Assembly: GCF_029906645.1 (NCBI RefSeq)
Contig: NZ_JARYGZ010000004.1
Location: 1 to 64,000 of the forward strand
Direction: 5' to 3'
Source of the DNA: Sphingomonas oryzagri
GTDB taxonomy: Bacteria > Pseudomonadota > Alphaproteobacteria > Sphingomonadales > Sphingomonadaceae
DNA length: 64,000 nt
Shown here: positions 16,013-26,214 of the stretch, piece after piece
Layout of the letters: each line of letters begins with the position of its first letter
How positions within the stretch are numbered: the stretch's first letter is position 1
The notes under the pieces: model-generated
Told to the model about the DNA's origin: nothing
The model's database searches: none
What the model saw: the letters and a program-made list of their open reading frames with translations, nothing else
Program-made: the position numbers and the translations under genes

Positions 16013-17326
16013 ATGATCGGCCGGCGCGGAGTCCTGGCGGGCGGCCTGGCGCTGACCGCGCTCGCCGCCGCGCCGCCTGCGGGCGACAGGTTCGTCCGGG
16101 TCGAGGGGCAGCAGCTTCGGCGGGGCGGCAGGCGCTATCCGCTGATCGGCACGAACCTGTGGTACGCGGCGTGGCTCGGCGCCGACCGCCCTTATGGCAA
16201 TCGCGCTCGCCTCGGCCGCGAGCTGGACCGGCTGAAGGCGCTCGGCATCAACACCGTCCGCATCCTCGGCGCGGCGGAGCGCTCGCCGCTGCATGGCGCG
16301 GTGACGCCGGTGTTCCGGGGACCGGGCGCCGAGTACGACGCGGGCCTGCTCGAAGGGCTGGACTATGCGCTGGCCGAGATCGGCCGGCGCGGCATGACCG
16401 CGACCATCTACACCAACAATTTCTGGGAATGGTCGGGCGGGATGGCCGCCTACCTCACCTATGTGAACGGCGGGCATTTCATCGAGGCGTCCGACCTTTC
16501 GCGGCCGTGGACCGACTTCCCCGATTTCGTGTCGGACTTCTACGACAACCCGCAGGCGCTGGCGCTCGCCAACGACTATCTGCGCACGCTGGTGGCGCGC
16601 ACCAACAGCGTGACGGGTAAGCCGTACAGGGACGATCCGGCGATCCTCGCCTGGCAGCTCGCCAACGAGCCGCGCCCGGCGGGATCGGAGGCCGCCTTCG
16701 CCAGGGCCTACCCGCATTATCTCGACTGGATCCGGTCGACCGCGCGGCTGATCAAGTCGATCGATCCCAACCATCTCGTCTCGGCGGGATCGGAGGGGCT
16801 GGCCGGCTGTCTCCAGAAGGAGGCGTGCGTCGTCGACACCAACGCCTCGCCCGACATCGATTATCTGACGATGCACATCTGGCCGCAGAATTTCGGCTGG
16901 GTGAAGCGCGGGGCCTTGGCCGAGACCTACGATGTCGGCGCCGCCAACACTCGCACCTATATCGACACGCATGTCGCCATCGCGAAGCGGCTGAACAAGC
17001 CGGTGGTGATCGAGGAATTCGGCTTCCCGCGCGACGGAGGCAGTTTCGAACCCGGCAGCGCGACGACGTTGCGCGATCGCTATTATCGCCTCGTCCTTAG
17101 CGCGGCGGCGGATGGATACCGGGCCGGCGGGCCGCTCGCCGGTGCCAATTTCTGGGCGTGGAATGGCGAGGGGCGGGCGCAGCATGCCGATCGTCGCTTC
17201 CAGCCCGGCGACACCGCCTTCGTCGGCGATCCCCCGCAGGAGCCGCAGGGGCTCTATGGCGTGTTCGACGCCGATCGATCGACCCAGAAGGTGATCCGCG
17301 ACTGGGCGCGGGCGATGCGGGGGTGA
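16013..17326 (+). CDS. Glycoside hydrolase family 5 enzyme (beta-mannanase/beta-mannosidase-like)
   Basis: A 437-residue exported GH5 enzyme. The N-terminus has a twin-arginine-type signal (RRGVLAGGLALTALAAAP). The TIM-barrel catalytic residues are clear: acid/base Glu in WQLANEPRP (about residue 218) and nucleophile Glu in VIEEFGFPRD (about residue 335). Other barrel motifs are GTNLWYAAW and TVRILGAAE. GH5 members of this type include endo-beta-mannanases and exo-beta-mannosidases, one group of which acts on the N-glycan core Man-beta-GlcNAc. The gene starts 4 bp after the transporter stop. Given the surrounding alpha-mannosidases, a beta-mannoside substrate is plausible, but the subfamily was not tested. 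Confidence 0.85.
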   Translation: MIGRRGVLAGGLALTALAAAPPAGDRFVRVEGQQLRRGGRRYPLIGTNLWYAAWLGADRPYGNRARLGRELDRLKALGINTVRILGAAERSPLHGAVTPVFRGPGAEYDAGLLEGLDYALAEIGRRGMTATIYTNNFWEWSGGMAAYLTYVNGGHFIEASDLSRPWTDFPDFVSDFYDNPQALALANDYLRTLVARTNSVTGKPYRDDPAILAWQLANEPRPAGSEAAFARAYPHYLDWIRSTARLIKSIDPNHLVSAGSEGLAGCLQKEACVVDTNASPDIDYLTMHIWPQNFGWVKRGALAETYDVGAANTRTYIDTHVAIAKRLNKPVVIEEFGFPRDGGSFEPGSATTLRDRYYRLVLSAAADGYRAGGPLAGANFWAWNGEGRAQHADRRFQPGDTAFVGDPPQEPQGLYGVFDADRSTQKVIRDWARAMRG

Positions 17327-17339
17327 TAGACCCCCGGTG

Positions 17340-18095
17340 ATGACCCGCCGCCTGCTCGAAATCTGTGTCGATGACATCGTCGGCGTGCACGCGGCGATCG
17401 CGGGCGGGGCGGATCGGATCGAGCTATGCGCCGCGTTGGCGCTGGGCGGGCTGAGCCCATCGGCGGGACTGGTCGAGGCGGCACTCAACGCGGCGCGGCC
17501 GGCGGGGGTGGCGGTCCACGCGATGGTGCGGCCGCGCGGCGGCGACTTCCGCTACGACGAAGCCGAGACGGCGCTGGCGATGCGCGAGGCGTTCGCGCTG
17601 ATCGCGCAGGGGGTGGACGGGCTGGTCTTCGGCGCGGCGCGGGATGGAGTGCTCGATGAGCCGGTGCTGGCGGCGTGGGTCGCGGCGGTGCGGGCGGGCG
17701 GCCGGCCGGTGTCGCTGACACTGCATCGCGCGATCGACGTCAACGACGACCCGGTCGCGGCGGTCGAGGTCGCGGCGATGTTGGGCTTCGATCGCATCCT
17801 GACATCCGGCGGCGCTCCGAGCGCGGAGGAGGGGGTGGACGTCATCGCCCGCATGGTCGCGCGCGCCGGGGATCGCATCCGGATCATGGCAGGCGCCAGG
17901 GTGAGGCCGGACAACGCGGCGCATCTCCTCGCCAAGACCGGGGTGCGCGAACTGCACGGATCCGCGAGCTTGGCGCTGGCCGAAGGCGATGCGCGCGCCG
18001 CCGCGCTCGGCTTCGACATGCCGCCCCGTCGCCGCACGGACGAAACCATGGTCCGCGCCTTGCGGGCCGCGATCGATCAGGGAGTATCGCCATGA
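17340..18095 (+). CDS. cutC: CutC family protein
   Basis: A 251-residue TIM-barrel protein. Typical CutC features: LEICVDDIVGVHAAIAGGA, RIELCAALALGGLSPS near the N-terminus, VHAMVRPRGGDF, LTLHRAIDV and LTSGGAPSAEEG. CutC was first linked to copper homeostasis, but that role is disputed, and cutC genes often sit among glycan-degradation genes. Here it lies between GH5 and the glycosylasparaginase and overlaps the latter by 4 bp (ATGA), so a function in sugar metabolism is more likely than copper handling. GTG at 17337 directly before the ATG is an alternative start. Confidence 0.88.
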   Translation: MTRRLLEICVDDIVGVHAAIAGGADRIELCAALALGGLSPSAGLVEAALNAARPAGVAVHAMVRPRGGDFRYDEAETALAMREAFALIAQGVDGLVFGAARDGVLDEPVLAAWVAAVRAGGRPVSLTLHRAIDVNDDPVAAVEVAAMLGFDRILTSGGAPSAEEGVDVIARMVARAGDRIRIMAGARVRPDNAAHLLAKTGVRELHGSASLALAEGDARAAALGFDMPPRRRTDETMVRALRAAIDQGVSP

Positions 18096-19081
18096 CCGTC
18101 CGCCCTTCCCGCCGTGCCGTGATCGGCGGCGCCGGCCTGCTCGCCGCCACGGCCGCCGTTCCGACGGTCGCGAAACCCGCGACGGGCGCGACGATCGTCT
18201 CGACCTGGGATTTCGGCGCCACCGCCAATGCCGCCGCGCACGCGAAGCTGGTCGCCGGCGGATCGCTGCTCGATGCGCTGGAGGCCGGTGCGCGGGTGCC
18301 CGAGGCGGACCCCGAGATCCACACCGTCGGCCTCGGCGGATATCCCGATCGCGACGGGCGGGTGACGCTCGACGCCGTCATCATGGACGATGCCGGCAGG
18401 GTCGGCGCGGTGGGCGCGCTGGAGGATGTCGTCCACGCCGTCTCGGTCGCGCGCGCGGTGATGGAGAAGACGCCGCACACCATGCTGGTCGGCGCCGGCG
18501 CGACCCAGTTCGCGCTCGCCAACGGCTTCCCCAAGGAGAAACTGCTCACCCCGGCGGCCGAAGCCGCGTGGCGCGAGTGGCTCAAGACCTCGAACTACCG
18601 CCCGGTAGCCAATATCGAGAACCACACACCCGGCAGTGCGTGGAACCACGACACGGTCGGCATCCTCGGGCGCGACGCCGCCGGGCGGCTGGCGGGCGCC
18701 TGCACGACCTCGGGCATGGCATTCAAGATCCACGGCCGGGTCGGCGACAGCCCGCAGGTCGGCTGCGGCCTCTATGTCGAGGCGGGCGTCGGCGCCGCGA
18801 CCTCCAGCGGGGTGGGCGAGGAGGTGATCCGCATCGCCGGCACGGCACGGGTCGTCGGATCGATGCGGCACGGAATGGCGCCGATGGAGGCATGCCGCGA
18901 GGCGGTGCTTCACATCGCGAACCTGCGCGGCGACGCGGTGAAGGATGCGCAGGTTGGCTTCCTCGCGCTCGGTGCCGACGGCCGCGTCGGCGCCTTCGCG
19001 CTGCTGCCCGGCTTCACTTATGCGGTGACCGATGCGGGCGGCAATACGGTGACGCACAAGGCTTTGAGCCTGCAGGGATAA
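18092..19081 (+). CDS. N4-(beta-N-acetylglucosaminyl)-L-asparaginase (glycosylasparaginase)
   Basis: A 329-residue Ntn-hydrolase that splits the GlcNAc-Asn bond left after proteolysis of N-glycoproteins. The autoproteolytic site is the conserved HDTVG in WNHDTVGILG (about residue 189); the Thr becomes the N-terminal nucleophile of the small chain. Substrate-pocket segments (TTSGMAFKIHGRVGDSP, GAATSSGVGEE) match the family. A twin-arginine signal (RPSRRAVIGGAGLLAATAA) predicts periplasmic export. The start overlaps cutC by 4 bp. This enzyme is the strongest sign that the locus handles N-linked glycans rather than only mannan. Confidence 0.9.
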   Translation: MTVRPSRRAVIGGAGLLAATAAVPTVAKPATGATIVSTWDFGATANAAAHAKLVAGGSLLDALEAGARVPEADPEIHTVGLGGYPDRDGRVTLDAVIMDDAGRVGAVGALEDVVHAVSVARAVMEKTPHTMLVGAGATQFALANGFPKEKLLTPAAEAAWREWLKTSNYRPVANIENHTPGSAWNHDTVGILGRDAAGRLAGACTTSGMAFKIHGRVGDSPQVGCGLYVEAGVGAATSSGVGEEVIRIAGTARVVGSMRHGMAPMEACREAVLHIANLRGDAVKDAQVGFLALGADGRVGAFALLPGFTYAVTDAGGNTVTHKALSLQG

Positions 19082-19202
19082 TTTGCCTCAGACGATGGTC
19101 TAAGCGCGATTAAGCATGGCACGGACCGGTCGTTACCGGGGATGTGCCGGCGGTTGCAACCGCTCCCCCGCGACCGCCGGCCACCCACATCCCAGGATCG
19201 TC

Positions 19203-19370
19203 ATGCAGCCGCCGATGGACCCCGCCTCGATCCGTGACGTCGCCTCCGGGCGCAGCGTCGACGACGTGCTCGCCATCTGGCAGGACGAGACGGCGGAACA
19301 TGCCCGATCCGACGACTGGATCGCCATCGCCTTCGAGATCGCGCGGCGCATGCGAACCGGCTGCGCCTGA
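19203..19370 (+). CDS. Small hypothetical protein (55 aa)
   Basis: A 55-residue acidic/amphipathic protein starting MQPPMDPASIRDVASG, with AGGATC a few bases before the ATG. It has no signal peptide or cysteines. The codon pattern is like the neighbours. No family was recognised. It lies in the 740-bp stretch between the asparaginase and the first GH92 gene. A real small gene is plausible but not proven. Confidence 0.4.
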   Translation: MQPPMDPASIRDVASGRSVDDVLAIWQDETAEHARSDDWIAIAFEIARRMRTGCA

Positions 19371-19521
19371 CCGGTTAAAGCATTTTAATCGCAGCCGTTA
19401 ACTCTCTGGTAACCATATCCGCGTCACCTTGGCATCGACGGCTGGGGTCGTCAGCCGGTGCGATTCCGTGGAAGGTCAGCAGCGGATCGTGCCGGCAATT
19501 TCCGCTTCGAGGAGACGGAAG

Positions 19522-19683
19522 ATGCCCGATCGCAACCGAATTCAGTTTCTCGACCGACAGCGGGCGACCGCGCGTCGCTGGCGCCTGACGCACGACGATC
19601 ATGGATCGCGGCGCCTCGCGGCGGCGATGATCGAGGCGCGCGCCAGCCAGTTGATCCTGCGCGAAGCCCTGCGCATCGATTGA
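19522..19683 (+). CDS. Small basic hypothetical protein (53 aa)
   Basis: A 53-residue Arg-rich protein beginning MPDRNRIQFLDRQRATARRW. GGAGACGGAAG precedes the ATG at good spacing. It is mostly charged and probably helical, with no export signal. No family was recognised. It ends 139 bp before the GH92 start, just upstream of the AT-rich element at 19726. Confidence 0.45.
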   Translation: MPDRNRIQFLDRQRATARRWRLTHDDHGSRRLAAAMIEARASQLILREALRID

Positions 19684-19725
19684 GCCGCAGCGAGGGTTTC
19701 GCCGGCTTGTCGGACCGCCTCAATT

Positions 19726-19747
19726 CAATTGACAAAATGTTTAATTT
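19726..19747 (+). promoter_or_regulatory. AT-rich element shared with the TonB receptor promoter region (copy A)
   Basis: Reads CAATTGACAAAATGTTTAAT and two more T. The region before the TonB-dependent receptor has the same first 11 bases and 17 of 22 overall (32824-32845, other strand). It lies 76 bp upstream of the GH92 start. TTGACA resembles a -35 box but no good -10 follows at 16-18 bp, so it may be an operator. Confidence 0.45.
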
Positions 19748-19822
19748 AATGCCACCTCCCGTTCGCCACGAAGGATGACGCCCCCGCGCGAGGGGCCTCC
19801 ACGGCCACAGGGAGAGCGCTGC

Positions 19823-22180
19823 ATGACCCGCCGTTTCGCCGGACGCACGAGGATGGTGGCGGGCAGCTGCGCGCTGTTTGGCCTGATGACAGGCGTCGCC
19901 ATCGCGCAGACGCGCGGATCGCAGCCGGTCGATCTCGCCAATCCGCTGATGGGCACCGCCGCGCTCGACGACCAGAAACTGATCGGCAACGCGCCGCCGC
20001 CGGGCGAGCCGGTCTATTCGGGCCAGACCTCTCCGGGCGCGCGCGTGCCGCACAGCTCGGTCGAGGCGGCGCCGATCAACAACAATATCGCGCTCAGCTT
20101 CCCCAACGGGGTGCCGACACCCTATTACTACACCAATCCGACGATGCTGGGTTTCTCGGGCGGCGGTGGCTCCTCCTATGGCGGCAATGCCGAGCCGATC
20201 ATTTCGCCGGTGGTGGGCGACTGGTCGATGCCGCCGGCGTGGCGTGAGAGTGCCTACGACAAGAGCAAGGAGATCGCCTCGCCGGGCTATTATTCGGTCT
20301 ATCTCGACACGTTCAAGACGAATGTCGAGCTGACCGCGACGCGCTGGGCGAGCCTGATGCGCTTCACCTTTCCGGCGAGCGTGCGCTCCAACGTGCTGGT
20401 CAACTTCCCCGCGCATGGCGGGAGCATGGAGGTGGTCGGCGATCACACCGTACGCGGTGTCTCGCAGGATCATGGAGCGATCGACGGCGCCTATTTCGTC
20501 GCGGAATTCTCCAAGCCCTTCGCCGACCTCGGCACCTTCCGGAAAGTCCCCGGCAATCCCGGCGACGAGCGCGAGGGCTGGGGGATCGGCGACAAGGACG
20601 TCCAGCCGGGCGCGAAGAGCGTCTCGGGCGGATGGTCCGGCACCTACCTGACCTTCCACACCAAGGCGGGCGAGCAGGTGCTGATGAAGATCGCGCACGG
20701 CACCAGCTACGCGCAGGCCGAGCAGCGGCTGAAGGACGAGCTGCCCGGCTGGAACTTCGATGCCGTCCACGCCGCTGCGCGCGGCGAATGGGCCAAGCTG
20801 CTCGATCGCGTGCAGGTGACCGGCGGCAGCCCCAAGCAGCGCCAGCTCTTCTATTCCACCCTGTTCCAGTCCTTCGCCAGTCCGCGCGTGATCGCCGAGA
20901 AGGGCGAACAATTCACCGACATGAACGGCAAGGTGCAGACCGCAACGCACGATCGCTACAGCCCGGTGCCGTTCTGGGATACCGGCCGCAACCAGATCGT
21001 GCTGCTCGAGCTGATGGAGCCGGAGCGGGTGCAGAACATCCTCGCCTCCGAACTCGATATGGCGCGCGAGAAGGGGTATATGAACACCTCCTTCCACGGC
21101 GACAATGCGGTGTTCCTGTTCCTCGGCGCGTGGAAGCGGGGCATCCCGTTCGATTATGCGGCGGCCTACGAATATCTGCGCAAGAACGCGCTCGATCCCG
21201 CGGGTCCGCGCCACTTCCTCGCCGAGTACGACAAGAACGGCTGGATCGCGGACATCATTCCGCCCAACAATCCCAGCCCGCCTTATGCCGGCGGCAAGGC
21301 GGGCGCGGCGACCACGCTGGAATATGCGTGGGACGATCACGCCATGTCCCAATATGCCGCGCTGCTGGGCAGGAAGGACGACGCGGCCCGCTTCCTCCAG
21401 CGATCGGCGAACTGGCGCAACGTGTTCGACAAATCGATCGGCTTCATGCGCGGGCGCACCGCCGACGGCCAGTGGATCAGCCCGTTCGATCCGCAGGAGC
21501 CGTACTACAATTTCATGATGAAGGAGGCGTCGGGCTGGTCGACGCTCTGGCTGGTGCCGCACGACGTGGCCGGGCTGGAGTCGGCACTCGGCGGGCGGCA
21601 GGCGTTCGACGCCAAGCTCGATAGCTTCTTTTCGACGCCCTACACGCCCAAGGGCATCTGCCGCGACTGCACCGGCTTGATCGGCCAGTATGTGCAGGGC
21701 AATCAGCCCGACCAGCAGGCGGCCTATTACTATGATTGGGGCGGCCAGCCCTGGAAGACGCAGAAGCTGGTGCGGCAGATCCTCGACCGGATGTATGGCA
21801 GCGACGCCGCCGGCTACGGCTATCCGGGGATGGACGATCAGGGCGCAACCTCGTCCTGGTACGCGCTGTCGGCTATGGGCTTCTATCCGGTCGATCCGTC
21901 GAGTGACGCTTACATCATCGGTTCGCCGATCTTCGACGACGTGAAGCTCACCATGGGCAACGGCAAGGTGTTGGAGATCGCGGCGCGCAACAATTCGGCG
22001 GCCAACATGTATGTCCAGTCCGCCACGCTCAACGGCAGGCCGTGGACCAAGCCCTGGTTCGCCCATGCCGACATCAAGAACGGCGCGACGCTCGTGCTGA
22101 CCATGGGGCCGAAGCCCAATCCGTCCTGGGGCAGCGCGCCCGCCGATGCGCCGCCCTCGCAAAGCTCGTCCGCCCGCTGA
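19823..22180 (+). CDS. GH92 alpha-mannosidase (GH92-1)
   Basis: A 785-residue exported, Ca-dependent exo-alpha-mannosidase. A signal peptide (to about VAIAQ) is followed by DLANPLMGT at the start of the N-terminal beta-sandwich; the C-terminal half is the alpha/alpha barrel. The predicted general acid is Glu568 in MKEASGWSTLW and the base Asp672 in GMDDQGATSSW. The HE pair that marks alpha-1,2-specific GH92 enzymes is absent (CRDCTGLIGQ at that place), so another linkage is likely. ATG at 19823 follows GGGAG and is chosen over an in-frame start at 19775. It converges with GH92-2, with a palindromic repeat between them. Confidence 0.92.
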   Translation: MTRRFAGRTRMVAGSCALFGLMTGVAIAQTRGSQPVDLANPLMGTAALDDQKLIGNAPPPGEPVYSGQTSPGARVPHSSVEAAPINNNIALSFPNGVPTPYYYTNPTMLGFSGGGGSSYGGNAEPIISPVVGDWSMPPAWRESAYDKSKEIASPGYYSVYLDTFKTNVELTATRWASLMRFTFPASVRSNVLVNFPAHGGSMEVVGDHTVRGVSQDHGAIDGAYFVAEFSKPFADLGTFRKVPGNPGDEREGWGIGDKDVQPGAKSVSGGWSGTYLTFHTKAGEQVLMKIAHGTSYAQAEQRLKDELPGWNFDAVHAAARGEWAKLLDRVQVTGGSPKQRQLFYSTLFQSFASPRVIAEKGEQFTDMNGKVQTATHDRYSPVPFWDTGRNQIVLLELMEPERVQNILASELDMAREKGYMNTSFHGDNAVFLFLGAWKRGIPFDYAAAYEYLRKNALDPAGPRHFLAEYDKNGWIADIIPPNNPSPPYAGGKAGAATTLEYAWDDHAMSQYAALLGRKDDAARFLQRSANWRNVFDKSIGFMRGRTADGQWISPFDPQEPYYNFMMKEASGWSTLWLVPHDVAGLESALGGRQAFDAKLDSFFSTPYTPKGICRDCTGLIGQYVQGNQPDQQAAYYYDWGGQPWKTQKLVRQILDRMYGSDAAGYGYPGMDDQGATSSWYALSAMGFYPVDPSSDAYIIGSPIFDDVKLTMGNGKVLEIAARNNSAANMYVQSATLNGRPWTKPWFAHADIKNGATLVLTMGPKPNPSWGSAPADAPPSQSSSAR

Positions 22181-22280
22181 TCGGACGGGCCGCTCGCCGG
22201 GTCTCTCCCCCCCGACCGGCGACGCGGTGGCTCCGGGAGATGGCAGCCCCTCCGCCATCTCCCGGAGCGCTCATTCTCTC

Positions 22281-22354
22281 GTCATTGCGAGCGTCGCGAA
22301 GCAATCCACGGCGTGGCGCGTGGATCGCCACGCCGCTTCGCGGCTCGCGATGAC
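22281..22354. repeat. Palindromic GTCATTGCGAGC repeat, copy 1
   Basis: Starts GTCATTGCGAGCGTCGCGAA and ends GCTTCGCGGCTCGCGATGAC, a near-perfect inverse. It sits in the 182-bp gap between two convergent GH92 genes and could act as a bidirectional terminator. Three more copies lie at 51947, 52681 and 53148. Confidence 0.85.
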
Positions 22355-22362
22355 GACCGATA

Positions 22363-24681
22363 TCAGGCCGGTGCCTGCCCGAAGCTCGGCGGACGATCCT
22401 GGCGCGCGGTGCCGAATTGCGAGGGCTGCGGACCCATCGCGAATTCCAGCGTGCCGCCCTTGATCAGTTCGGCATGCGTGATCCAGTTCTTCGTCCACGG
22501 CCGCCCGTTCCAGCGCACCGACTGGACGTAGGGGCTGGCCGGGCCGTTGCCCGTGGCGCGGATGCGCAGGCGCTTGCCGTCGCCGACCTTCACGTCCGCC
22601 TCGTCGAACAAGGGCGAGCCGAACACGTAGACCGTGCTGACCGGATCGACCGGGTAGAAGCCCAGCGCCGACAGGACGAACCACGCGCTCATCTGCCCGC
22701 AATCGTCGTTGCCGGCCATGCCGTCCGGTGCGGCATGATATTGCTCGGTCAGCAGCCGGCGAACCATCGCCTGCGTCTTATGCGGCGCGCCGCAATAAGC
22801 GTAGAGATAGGGGGCGTGCTGGTCCGGCTCGTTGCCGTGGACATATTGGCCGACCATGCCGGCGATGTCCGGCGGGGCGTTGGCCGGCAGCGTCGAGGGC
22901 GCGGTGAACAGGGCGTCGAGCTTCGCCTCGAACCCCTGATCGCCGCCGAACAGGCCGATCAGGCCGTATATGTCGTGCTGGGTAAGGAAGGTCGCCTGCC
23001 AGCCGTTCGCCTCGGTATAATCGCGCCACCAGGGCTTGGGCATGTGGCCCAACTGGATCGGATCGTAGGGCGTCCACCAGCTGCCGTCGGCGAACTTGGG
23101 CCGGGCGAAGCCGATCGAGGGATCGATCACGTTGCGATAGTTGAGGCTGCGCTTGCGGAGCGCGGTCGCATCGTCCTTCGCGCCGATCGCGTCGGCGATG
23201 TGCGCCATCGCCCAGTCGTCATGCGAATATTCCTGCGTGCGGCTGACCGACTCCCACACCTTGTCGGCGGGGATGTAGCCGAGGTTCTGGTAGTAATCGC
23301 GCCCCAGCGTCGCGTCGCTGCCCTTGGACGTGGGATCGAAGGCGCGGAGGCGGATGGCGGGCCAGGCGGCGGCATAGTCGGCCCTGATCCCCTTGGCCTG
23401 CGCCTCGGCGAGGATCGAGACCGAGTGGGTGCCGATCATGCACCCCGTCTCGAACCCCTGCAACGGCCAGACCGGCGGTCCGGACGGGCTTTCGGCGGTC
23501 TGGCGGATCAGGTCGCGCACGAACAGCCCGGCCTGCTCGGGCTGTACCAGAGTGAGGAGCGGGTGGAGCGCGCGATACGTGTCCCAGCAGCTGTAGGCGC
23601 TGTTGGCGCGTTCGCCTTCGGGGAGCTGGTGGACCTGCTGGTCCAGCCCCATCGCGCGCCCGTCGCGATCGGTGAAGAGCGTGGGGCCGATGAAGCAATG
23701 ATAGAGCGCGCTCGCCATGATCGCGCGCTGATCGGCGGTGCCGCCGCTGACCTTCACGCCATCGAGCATCTTCGACCAGCCGCGCGCGGCGTGGCGGCGG
23801 GCGCGGTCGAAGCCCCAGCCCGGCGCCTCGGCCAGCGCGTCGCGCGCACCTTTCACGTCGATCGCCGAGATGCCGGTCTTGATCTGGATCGGCGCGGTGC
23901 CGGCATCGTCGAAGACCAGGGCGACCTTCAGGTGATTGCCCGTCACGCCCTTCGCGCCGGCCGGGGCGGGGGCGTCGTTATCGCCGAAGAACAGGATGCT
24001 TGTCGGCTTCCTCGACAGCATCATCGCGAAGTGGATGCGCCGTCCGGCCGCCCAGCGGAACACGCGGCGGCTGCCGGTCAGCGTGCCGTCGGCGTCGATC
24101 GCGAGCGAGGCCTCGTCGATGCGGGTCGGCTCGTCGGGCTTGTCCTGCTGGATGTGGGCGAGGTCGATCAGAATATGCCCCGGCCCCTTGGGGAACAGGT
24201 AGCGGTGCAGGCCGGTGCGTTCGGTGACGGTGAGCTCGGCGGCGACCCCGTTTTCGAGGCGGACGCGATAGTAACCCGGCTCGGCATGTTCATCCGAATA
24301 ACGCTGGCGATAGCCGGCGTCGGGGTTCTCGACCGGGCCGGGCACCAGCTTGAGCGGGCCGGTGGCCGGCACCACCAGCACGTCGAGCATGTCGCCGACG
24401 CCAGTGCCGGACAGGTGGGTGTGGCTGAACCCCATGATCGATCGATCAGACTGGTGATAGCCCGAACTCGCGTCCCAGCCGACCGTATTGGTGTCGGGCG
24501 AGAGCTGGACCATGCCGAACGGCATCGACGCGCCGGGGAAGGTGTGGCCGTGGCCGCCGGTGCCGACGAACAGGTTGGGCGCGGCAGCGGCAGGGCTCTC
24601 GGCCCAGCTGCAGGAGGGTAGCGCTCCGCCCAGCGCGGCGAGGCCGGTCCCGGCAAGCATCTGGCGGCGCGTGGGGGTCAT
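22363..24681 (-). CDS. GH92 alpha-mannosidase (GH92-2), Tat-type signal
   Basis: A 772-residue GH92 enzyme with a twin-arginine signal ([20 protein letters not shown]) followed by a Cys in PSCSW that could be a weak lipobox. The N-terminal domain has [20 protein letters not shown]. Predicted general acid is Glu557 (YTEANGWQ) and base Asp660 ([11 protein letters not shown]). The motif HGNEPDQH is intact. The His-Glu pair of alpha-1,2 enzymes is missing ([10 protein letters not shown]), pointing to another linkage such as alpha-1,3. The start overlaps the GH125 stop by 4 bp (ATGA), so the two are coupled. It is the last gene of the operon GH43, GH92-3, GH125, GH92-2. Confidence 0.92.
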   Translation of the reverse strand: MTPTRRQMLAGTGLAALGGALPSCSWAESPAAAAPNLFVGTGGHGHTFPGASMPFGMVQLSPDTNTVGWDASSGYHQSDRSIMGFSHTHLSGTGVGDMLDVLVVPATGPLKLVPGPVENPDAGYRQRYSDEHAEPGYYRVRLENGVAAELTVTERTGLHRYLFPKGPGHILIDLAHIQQDKPDEPTRIDEASLAIDADGTLTGSRRVFRWAAGRRIHFAMMLSRKPTSILFFGDNDAPAPAGAKGVTGNHLKVALVFDDAGTAPIQIKTGISAIDVKGARDALAEAPGWGFDRARRHAARGWSKMLDGVKVSGGTADQRAIMASALYHCFIGPTLFTDRDGRAMGLDQQVHQLPEGERANSAYSCWDTYRALHPLLTLVQPEQAGLFVRDLIRQTAESPSGPPVWPLQGFETGCMIGTHSVSILAEAQAKGIRADYAAAWPAIRLRAFDPTSKGSDATLGRDYYQNLGYIPADKVWESVSRTQEYSHDDWAMAHIADAIGAKDDATALRKRSLNYRNVIDPSIGFARPKFADGSWWTPYDPIQLGHMPKPWWRDYTEANGWQATFLTQHDIYGLIGLFGGDQGFEAKLDALFTAPSTLPANAPPDIAGMVGQYVHGNEPDQHAPYLYAYCGAPHKTQAMVRRLLTEQYHAAPDGMAGNDDCGQMSAWFVLSALGFYPVDPVSTVYVFGSPLFDEADVKVGDGKRLRIRATGNGPASPYVQSVRWNGRPWTKNWITHAELIKGGTLEFAMGPQPSQFGTARQDRPPSFGQAPA

Positions 24682-26096
24682 GCAAGCAACTCCGGTTTGC
24701 GGTCGGCGATTTCGACGATCAATTGTCCGAACAGCGCGTTGGCCCAGGCGAACCACGGCCGGGTGAACTTGGCCGGATCGTCCTTGTCGAAGCTCTCGTG
24801 CATGAAGCCGGTGCCGCCGTGCGTGGTCTTGAGCCAGTGGAGGCACTGGCGGATGGTGGCATCGTCGTCGGCGTTCATCGCGCGGGTGATGATCGACATC
24901 GGCCAGATCTGGTCCTGCCCGATATGCGGGCCGCCGATGCCCTCCGCAGCCGTGCCCCTGTAGAAATAGGGATTGCGATCGCTCCACGCGAGCGCGGCGG
25001 TGCGGCGGAAGAGCGGGTCGTCGCGGTCGGCGGCGTCGATCAGCGCGAGGCCCGAGAGGCTCGGCACATTGGCATCGTCCATGAAGATCCAGTTGCCGAA
25101 GCCGTCCATCTCATACGCCCAGACCTGCCCACCCTTGCCGTCGGGGATCAGGGCGTGTGCCTTGAGCACGCCTTCGACCTCCGCCGCCAGCGCCTCGGCG
25201 TCCCGTGCTGAGGCATCGTCGCCGCGCGCCTCGCGATGGACCTGCGCGATCTTGCGCAGCGCCGAGACGGCGAAGAGGTTGGAGGGGATCAGGAAGGGAT
25301 AGACGCAGGCGTCGTCCGAAGGCCGGAAGCCCGAATGGATCAGCCCGATCTTGCGCGTCGGCGCGCCGTAGCCGCCCATCGGCAGGCTGTCGGTGGGGGC
25401 CGCCGCCTTGCGCTGGAAATGATAGGGGCCGGGGCCGTCCTTGCGCTGCTGCACCCGGAAGGTCGCCACGGCGAGCCGCGCTGCCTGCGACCATGTGGCG
25501 TCGAACGGCACCTTGTCGTGTGTGCGGGTCCAGTAGCTGTGGGCGAGCCGCATCGTGTAGCAGAGCGAGTCGATCTCCCACTTCCGCTCGGCGACGCCGG
25601 GCTTCATGTCGGTGTCGTCGGTCTGCGACCAGTCGAGGTTCGACTTCGCCGCCGGGTCCTTCATGAAGGCGTTGGCATAGGGATCGATCAGGATGCAGCG
25701 CGCCTGCCGCTGGATCAGGCCGCGATACATCTGCCGCAGTTCGGCATCCTGCGCGGCGAGATGGACATAGGGCTGCACCTGCGCCGAGCTGTCGCGCAGC
25801 CACATCGCGGTGATGTCGCCGGTGATGATGAAGGTGTCGGGCTTGCCGTCGACGCTGCCCGTCTCGACCGTGGTGTCGAGCGTGTTGGGGTAGCAATTCT
25901 CGAACAGCCAGGCGAGTTCGGGATCGGCGATCCTGCGCTTCACCCGCGCGATCTCGGCCTCCACCGCCTTGCTGACGAAGCGGCGCTGGCCGATGGGCGG
26001 GCGGTGGGTCGCGAGGGCGGGGCCGGCGGCGCGCAGGGGAAAAGCGGTGGCGGCCGCCAGCGCGCCCGCGCCGGCGAGGACGGTGCGGCGATCCAT
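24678..26096 (-). CDS. GH125 exo-alpha-1,6-mannosidase, Tat-type signal
   Basis: A 472-residue GH125 enzyme. Family landmarks: [17 protein letters not shown] near residue 90, [48 protein letters not shown] and [10 protein letters not shown]. Characterised members (Clostridium, Streptococcus, and NixL of Xanthomonas) remove non-reducing alpha-1,6-linked mannose, typically after GH92 enzymes have trimmed the other branches. A twin-arginine signal ([16 protein letters not shown]) is present. ATG at 26096 has GGAG at 7 nt; the ATG at 26102 is too close to it. It is coupled to GH92-2 and follows GH92-3 across a palindromic repeat. Confidence 0.92.
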   Translation of the reverse strand: MDRRTVLAGAGALAAATAFPLRAAGPALATHRPPIGQRRFVSKAVEAEIARVKRRIADPELAWLFENCYPNTLDTTVETGSVDGKPDTFIITGDITAMWLRDSSAQVQPYVHLAAQDAELRQMYRGLIQRQARCILIDPYANAFMKDPAAKSNLDWSQTDDTDMKPGVAERKWEIDSLCYTMRLAHSYWTRTHDKVPFDATWSQAARLAVATFRVQQRKDGPGPYHFQRKAAAPTDSLPMGGYGAPTRKIGLIHSGFRPSDDACVYPFLIPSNLFAVSALRKIAQVHREARGDDASARDAEALAAEVEGVLKAHALIPDGKGGQVWAYEMDGFGNWIFMDDANVPSLSGLALIDAADRDDPLFRRTAALAWSDRNPYFYRGTAAEGIGGPHIGQDQIWPMSIITRAMNADDDATIRQCLHWLKTTHGGTGFMHESFDKDDPAKFTRPWFAWANALFGQLIVEIADRKPELLA

Positions 26097-26114
26097 GGTC
26101 ATGCTCCAATTCCC

Positions 26115-26194
26115 CGTTCGTCCTGAGCCTGTCGAAGGACGTGCTGCAGGCGCAGCGCTTGGGGCACGCACTTCGACAGGCTCAGTGCGAACGG
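26115..26194. repeat. Inverted repeat of the TTCGACAGGCTCAG family
   Basis: The left arm CGTTCGTCCTGAGCCTGTCG and right arm CGACAGGCTCAGTGCGAACG pair over about 31 bp with a few mismatches around a 20-bp centre. It is a dispersed repeat type common in sphingomonads. It lies inside the operon between GH92-3 and GH125 and could form an mRNA hairpin. Confidence 0.8.
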
Positions 26195-26214
26195 TGCCTT
26201 TTGTGCAGGAGCCA

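Noticed and set aside
19729-19751. TTGACA before GH92-1 as a standard sigma-70 promoter
   Set aside because: No acceptable -10 box lies 16-18 bp downstream; kept only as a shared element of unknown type.
19451-24621. Long frames antisense to the two convergent GH92 genes
   Set aside because: Same reason: the GH92 coding strands have complete catalytic motifs and signal peptides, the antisense frames do not.
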